Shown here: positions 42,101 to 43,623 of the stretch, in pieces
Numbering within the stretch: position 1 is the stretch's first letter
Layout of the letters: each line of letters opens with the position of its first letter
NCBI GenBank assembly: GCA_030428695.1
Contig: JAUIEM010000016.1
Location: 1-43,623 of the forward strand
DNA: 43,623 bases
From: a bacterium
GTDB lineage: Bacteria > Planctomycetota > J058 > JAJDCP01
Reading direction: 5' to 3'
The notes under the pieces: model-generated
What the model saw: the letters and a program-made list of their open reading frames with translations, nothing else
The model's database searches: none
What the model was told of the DNA's origin: nothing
Position numbers and translations under genes: made by a program

Positions 42101-43214
42101 GCGCGCCGGGGTGTGGCAGGGCCTCGACCGACCCGACCTCGCCCTGCGCGACTACGGAGACGCCCTCGAGGCCGACCCGGAGGATCCCCTGATCTGGTCG
42201 AACCGCGGCGTGCTGCGCGCGCGTCTCGGCCGTTACCAGGAGGCGATCCGAGACTACTCGACGTCCATCCGGCTCGATCCGAGCTCGGGCTTCTGCTTCT
42301 CCAACCGGGGCTGCGCCTGGCTCGAGCTCGGCGAGCTCGACCACGCCCTCGCCGACTTCGACCGCGCCCTCGCGCTCGACCCCGGCTTCGCGCCGGCCTG
42401 GTTCAACCGGGCCAACACCTGGCTGCGCAAGTACGACCCCGCCCGGGCCCTGCCGGACTACGACCGCGCCGTCGCCCTCGATCCGGACAACCCGGACGTC
42501 TACCTCGGGCGCTCGAGCGCCCTCCTCTCCCTGCAGCGTACCGAGGAGGGCCTGCGCGACCTCGCACGCGTGATCGCCCTGCGCGAGGGCGACCCGATCC
42601 CGTACTACGTCCGCGCCGAGGCCCTCGTCCACGCACAGCGCTGGCACGATGCCATCGACGACTACGACCGCGCCGAGGCGATGGGCCTGACCGCCCCCCT
42701 CCTCTACCTCGGCCGCGCCGCCAGCCTCCACGCCGTCGGGGACCGCGGTCGCGCGCTCGCGGACTTCTCCCGCTGTATCGAGCTCGACCCCTACGCCGCC
42801 GAAGCCTACAGCGGCCTCGCGGCGGTCCTCACCGAGCTCGGCCAGCTCGAGGACGCCCGCGCCGTGCTCGACCGCGGACTCTCGCTGCTGCCGGACGACT
42901 TCCCGCTGCTGTTCCGCCGGGGCAACGTCCACTACCAGCGCGGCGACTACGAGGCCAGCTACCGCGACTACGTCGCGGGCCGCGCGCTACGTCCCAAACA
43001 TCAGACGGTCCTGTACAACCTCGCCTGCCTCGCCTGCCTCCTCGCCGAGCGCGACCCGACCGAGCGCGAGGCCTGGCTGACCGCCGCCGAGCGCTACCTC
43101 GGCGAGGCGGTCGACGCCGGCTTCCGCGACAGGGAGCAGGCCCGCACCCAGCCGCAGCTCGAGGGGCTGCGGGGGCGGGCGGAGTTCGAGCGGCTGCTCG
43201 GGCGGATGCGCTGA
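39105..43214 (+). CDS. Large Ser/Thr kinase with N-terminal HEPN-like domain and C-terminal TPR array
   Basis: A 1369-residue protein. Residues ~20-210 are helical and include ISLRNTISHD, an R-x4-H motif (Arg140, His145) in a HEPN-like context, followed by a helix starting near WWEAAAAALDPLLAWL. The Hanks kinase domain (~264-560) has LVGPPVGEGGFATVHRG, Lys296 in VAVKILRD, HRDVKPAN with Asp411, DFG 429-431 and APES. One transmembrane helix (~580-600) follows. Residues ~600-920 are helical. From ~925 to 1330 there are about eleven TPRs, for example AIADYGRAIELAPDDPRAWDRRG. The kinase-TM-TPR layout is typical of planctomycetes. TPRs would bind protein partners outside the cytoplasm, kinase inside. 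Confidence 0.93.
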   Translation: MPDASPYAALLGAGLGPEERVREALARLENDFRRLALTALDDFRSLDEPARELFPAIATLQQPSWGCYNGLLLGLRRVRRRLAAAGRERAPGHWTRVIERLDRRLPAAHNDTLRALCKLCRTPSQKLRARTALLLPISLRNTISHDSPTDPAWWEAAAAALDPLLAWLAEARLFEELLEKHEECPPWVFSASGERWVFNGLTHDFAVRYLVEGPGGLRPELSAERGHAVLLALEALLGRSAEQERGLKKVLAALAPDDIKGVMLGSFLVGPPVGEGGFATVHRGRELATGRQVAVKILRDGMDAGVQDRFQQEAVLLSRFNHPHIVSVLGYGEETWRPPRTISLSGEPWYELFARSAPVKLFIALEWLGGETLDQVFDRPERPAIETLARWFLEATRALRAVHALGLLHRDVKPANLMLDRDGQLKLMDFGIARSVAEQRTIVTQTGQMFGTEAYMAPESLRAAQSEIEVGPRSDIYALCATFYELFSGRRLFDHQTNSAAEVRTRKLAGLRPPHPREAVRGLPWELGTILMGGLEPEPADRYASCAALERDLEAWFARRPIAYRRPSLLRRTLLAYRRNAGLWQLAAAALLVLALVSGLFLKARADAWQELLGERHIALAELETALADPELAAELEATAAQLADYDQRSARGRLHLRTVERADNAARILRLIAHCRRGQRLLSLAREPVGGTPVALLSAPEEAARQAALLTAQRRVFRLAVHNASFTLAALVLGEMRLEDDERAALDDLLSAERKALTRWQCERTREALEDLRAGRDRPGRESWAPTPEEYLIEISGFRRAEVVDVLVAALLPHVAKAREESAPGAPRLWTAAEREELELILRALGHIDLPALAVPALARLMAVVEDHRLAVICGEALCTTAAPAADPVLIAARDRLGENNDAWHQIARVFRRIPIDLETPLTTAEELLARGDLRRDKLDPVGAIADYGRAIELAPDDPRAWDRRGALRLGAGELEAARADFDQALALDPDLASALSGRAGVWQGLDRPDLALRDYGDALEADPEDPLIWSNRGVLRARLGRYQEAIRDYSTSIRLDPSSGFCFSNRGCAWLELGELDHALADFDRALALDPGFAPAWFNRANTWLRKYDPARALPDYDRAVALDPDNPDVYLGRSSALLSLQRTEEGLRDLARVIALREGDPIPYYVRAEALVHAQRWHDAIDDYDRAEAMGLTAPLLYLGRAASLHAVGDRGRALADFSRCIELDPYAAEAYSGLAAVLTELGQLEDARAVLDRGLSLLPDDFPLLFRRGNVHYQRGDYEASYRDYVAGRALRPKHQTVLYNLACLACLLAERDPTEREAWLTAAERYLGEAVDAGFRDREQARTQPQLEGLRGRAEFERLLGRMR

Positions 43215-43471
43215 CAGGGAAGGCAAGGCCCCAGGGCGTCCGCCAGGCGTCCTGGCGCACGTCCTCTCTCGCGGCTCGGCGTCCATTGTCGGAGCGTTGG
43301 CGGCTCCTCCTCGAATCCATCTGCCCGCTTCCTACCGTCCGGGCCGTTCCACCTCAGCATGACACTCGAAACCGGCAAACCCCTCGCGCCTCCGCGCCTC
43401 TGCGCCTCTGCGTTAAAATCCGCCTCCCTGAGCGTCCAAGCCCCCGAACCCAAGCCCCCTCCAACAACGCG
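43215..43471. other. Intergenic region with no supported gene
   Basis: Between the kinase-TPR stop and the terminator no CDS is convincing in either strand. Apart from the CTCTGCG repeat listed separately, nothing recognisable was seen. Confidence 0.6.
43398..43412. repeat. Single arm of the CTCTGCG repeat family
   Basis: CTCTGCGCCTCTGCG is identical to 9267-9281 of the inverted-repeat element. Degenerate CGCCTC units precede it and TTAAAATCC follows. No second arm was found within the window. Confidence 0.7.
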
Positions 43472-43474
43472 AAA

Positions 43475-43491
43475 AGGCCCCGTCGGGGCCT
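43475..43491 (-). terminator. Rho-independent terminator of a gene entering from the right
   Basis: AGGCCCC-GTC-GGGGCCT is a perfect 7-bp stem. On the minus strand it is followed by TTTTCGCGTTG. It lies 25 bases after the stop of the partial CDS at 43516. Confidence 0.75.
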
Positions 43492-43515
43492 CGTGGTCGC
43501 CAGAGCCCGGCTGAT

Positions 43516-43623
43516 TCACCGGGATTTCGTCGCGAGGGCCCGGAGGCCGCTTGAGATCGGGCGCTTCGAGTCTTCGAGCAGCGGAGCCCATGCAGCGCCA
43601 TAGGTGAGCAGCGCAGAAGGCTC
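43516..43623 (-). CDS. C-terminal end of an unidentified protein, cut by the right edge
   Basis: Thirty-five codons plus TGA are open from the window edge. They read ...LLTYGAAWAPLLEDSKRP...LATKSR, a plausible helical C-terminus with normal local codon use. The terminator 25 bases downstream supports a real gene end on this strand. Too little is visible for any family call. Confidence 0.5.
   Translation of the reverse strand, partial: EPSALLTYGAAWAPLLEDSKRPISSGLRALATKSR

Noticed and set aside
38742..42932. Minus-strand open frame of 1396 codons
   Set aside because: Antisense to the kinase-TPR gene; Val/Glu/Ala/Gly/Arg-rich composition typical of a high-GC shadow frame, with no domain.

Overview
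The window is very GC-rich and gene-dense, with uniform high-GC codon usage. Several traits fit a Planctomycetota-like, possibly deep-branching, Gram-negative organism: dockerin-terminated secreted Calx-beta proteins, two Hanks-type kinases (one fused to a long TPR tail), a vWA/HEAT secreted protein, a heptosyltransferase, and a mur cluster ending in ftsQ without ftsA or ftsZ beside it. This placement is inferred from gene content; no rRNA or tRNA gene was seen.

Layout. 1-5518 (minus): an eight-helix membrane protein with a low-complexity N-terminus, then TrkH, a one-domain RCK protein, a two-domain TrkA and a second TrkH cut by the left edge, i.e. a doubled potassium-uptake operon. 5579-8737 (plus): a VOC protein, then a membrane-anchored Ser/Thr kinase overlapping a zinc-ribbon/HEAT-repeat protein. 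8738-9615 is the largest gene-poor stretch. It holds several GC-rich hairpins, GATTCC hexamer arrays, an inverted-repeat element and a 22-codon minus-strand ORF whose Shine-Dalgarno lies inside a hairpin. 9616-13372 (minus): arylamine N-acetyltransferase and a secreted TPR/HExxH peptidase. 13506-17269 (plus): HAD phosphatase, GT4 glycosyltransferase, GT9 heptosyltransferase and a secreted protein. 17555-17839 (plus): a small RRM protein with an AT-richer leader and a clear terminator.

28959 down to 17921 (minus) is one co-directional run. It begins with a MamK-like bacterial actin, a secreted protein of 13 HxHxxxCGH repeats, a PIN-domain protein with a C-terminal HTH-like segment, and an alpha/beta hydrolase lacking its nucleophile serine. 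It continues into murG, a LysM protein, murC, murB, ddl and ftsQ. The last three of the first four genes are 7-8 bp apart. This four-gene block is the best candidate for an undescribed system: a cytoplasmic filament, an exported putative metal-binding repeat protein, a putative nuclease and a pseudo-hydrolase, placed just ahead of the peptidoglycan genes.

29165-35497 (minus): a 1036-residue Calx-beta/dockerin protein, a stopless dockerin remnant, a vWA protein, and a primase-like (AEP) protein with a long ES linker and a SHOCT-like tail. 35593-37491 (plus): SelB. 37513-38334 (minus): a two-helix membrane protein. 38543-43214 (plus): a small secreted protein and a 1369-residue HEPN-like/kinase/TPR protein. 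The right edge holds a terminator and the last 35 codons of a minus-strand gene.

A recurring feature is a dispersed GATTCC-based hexamer repeat, found both between genes and in frame inside two genes. It shares a 17-bp composite block between distant copies.
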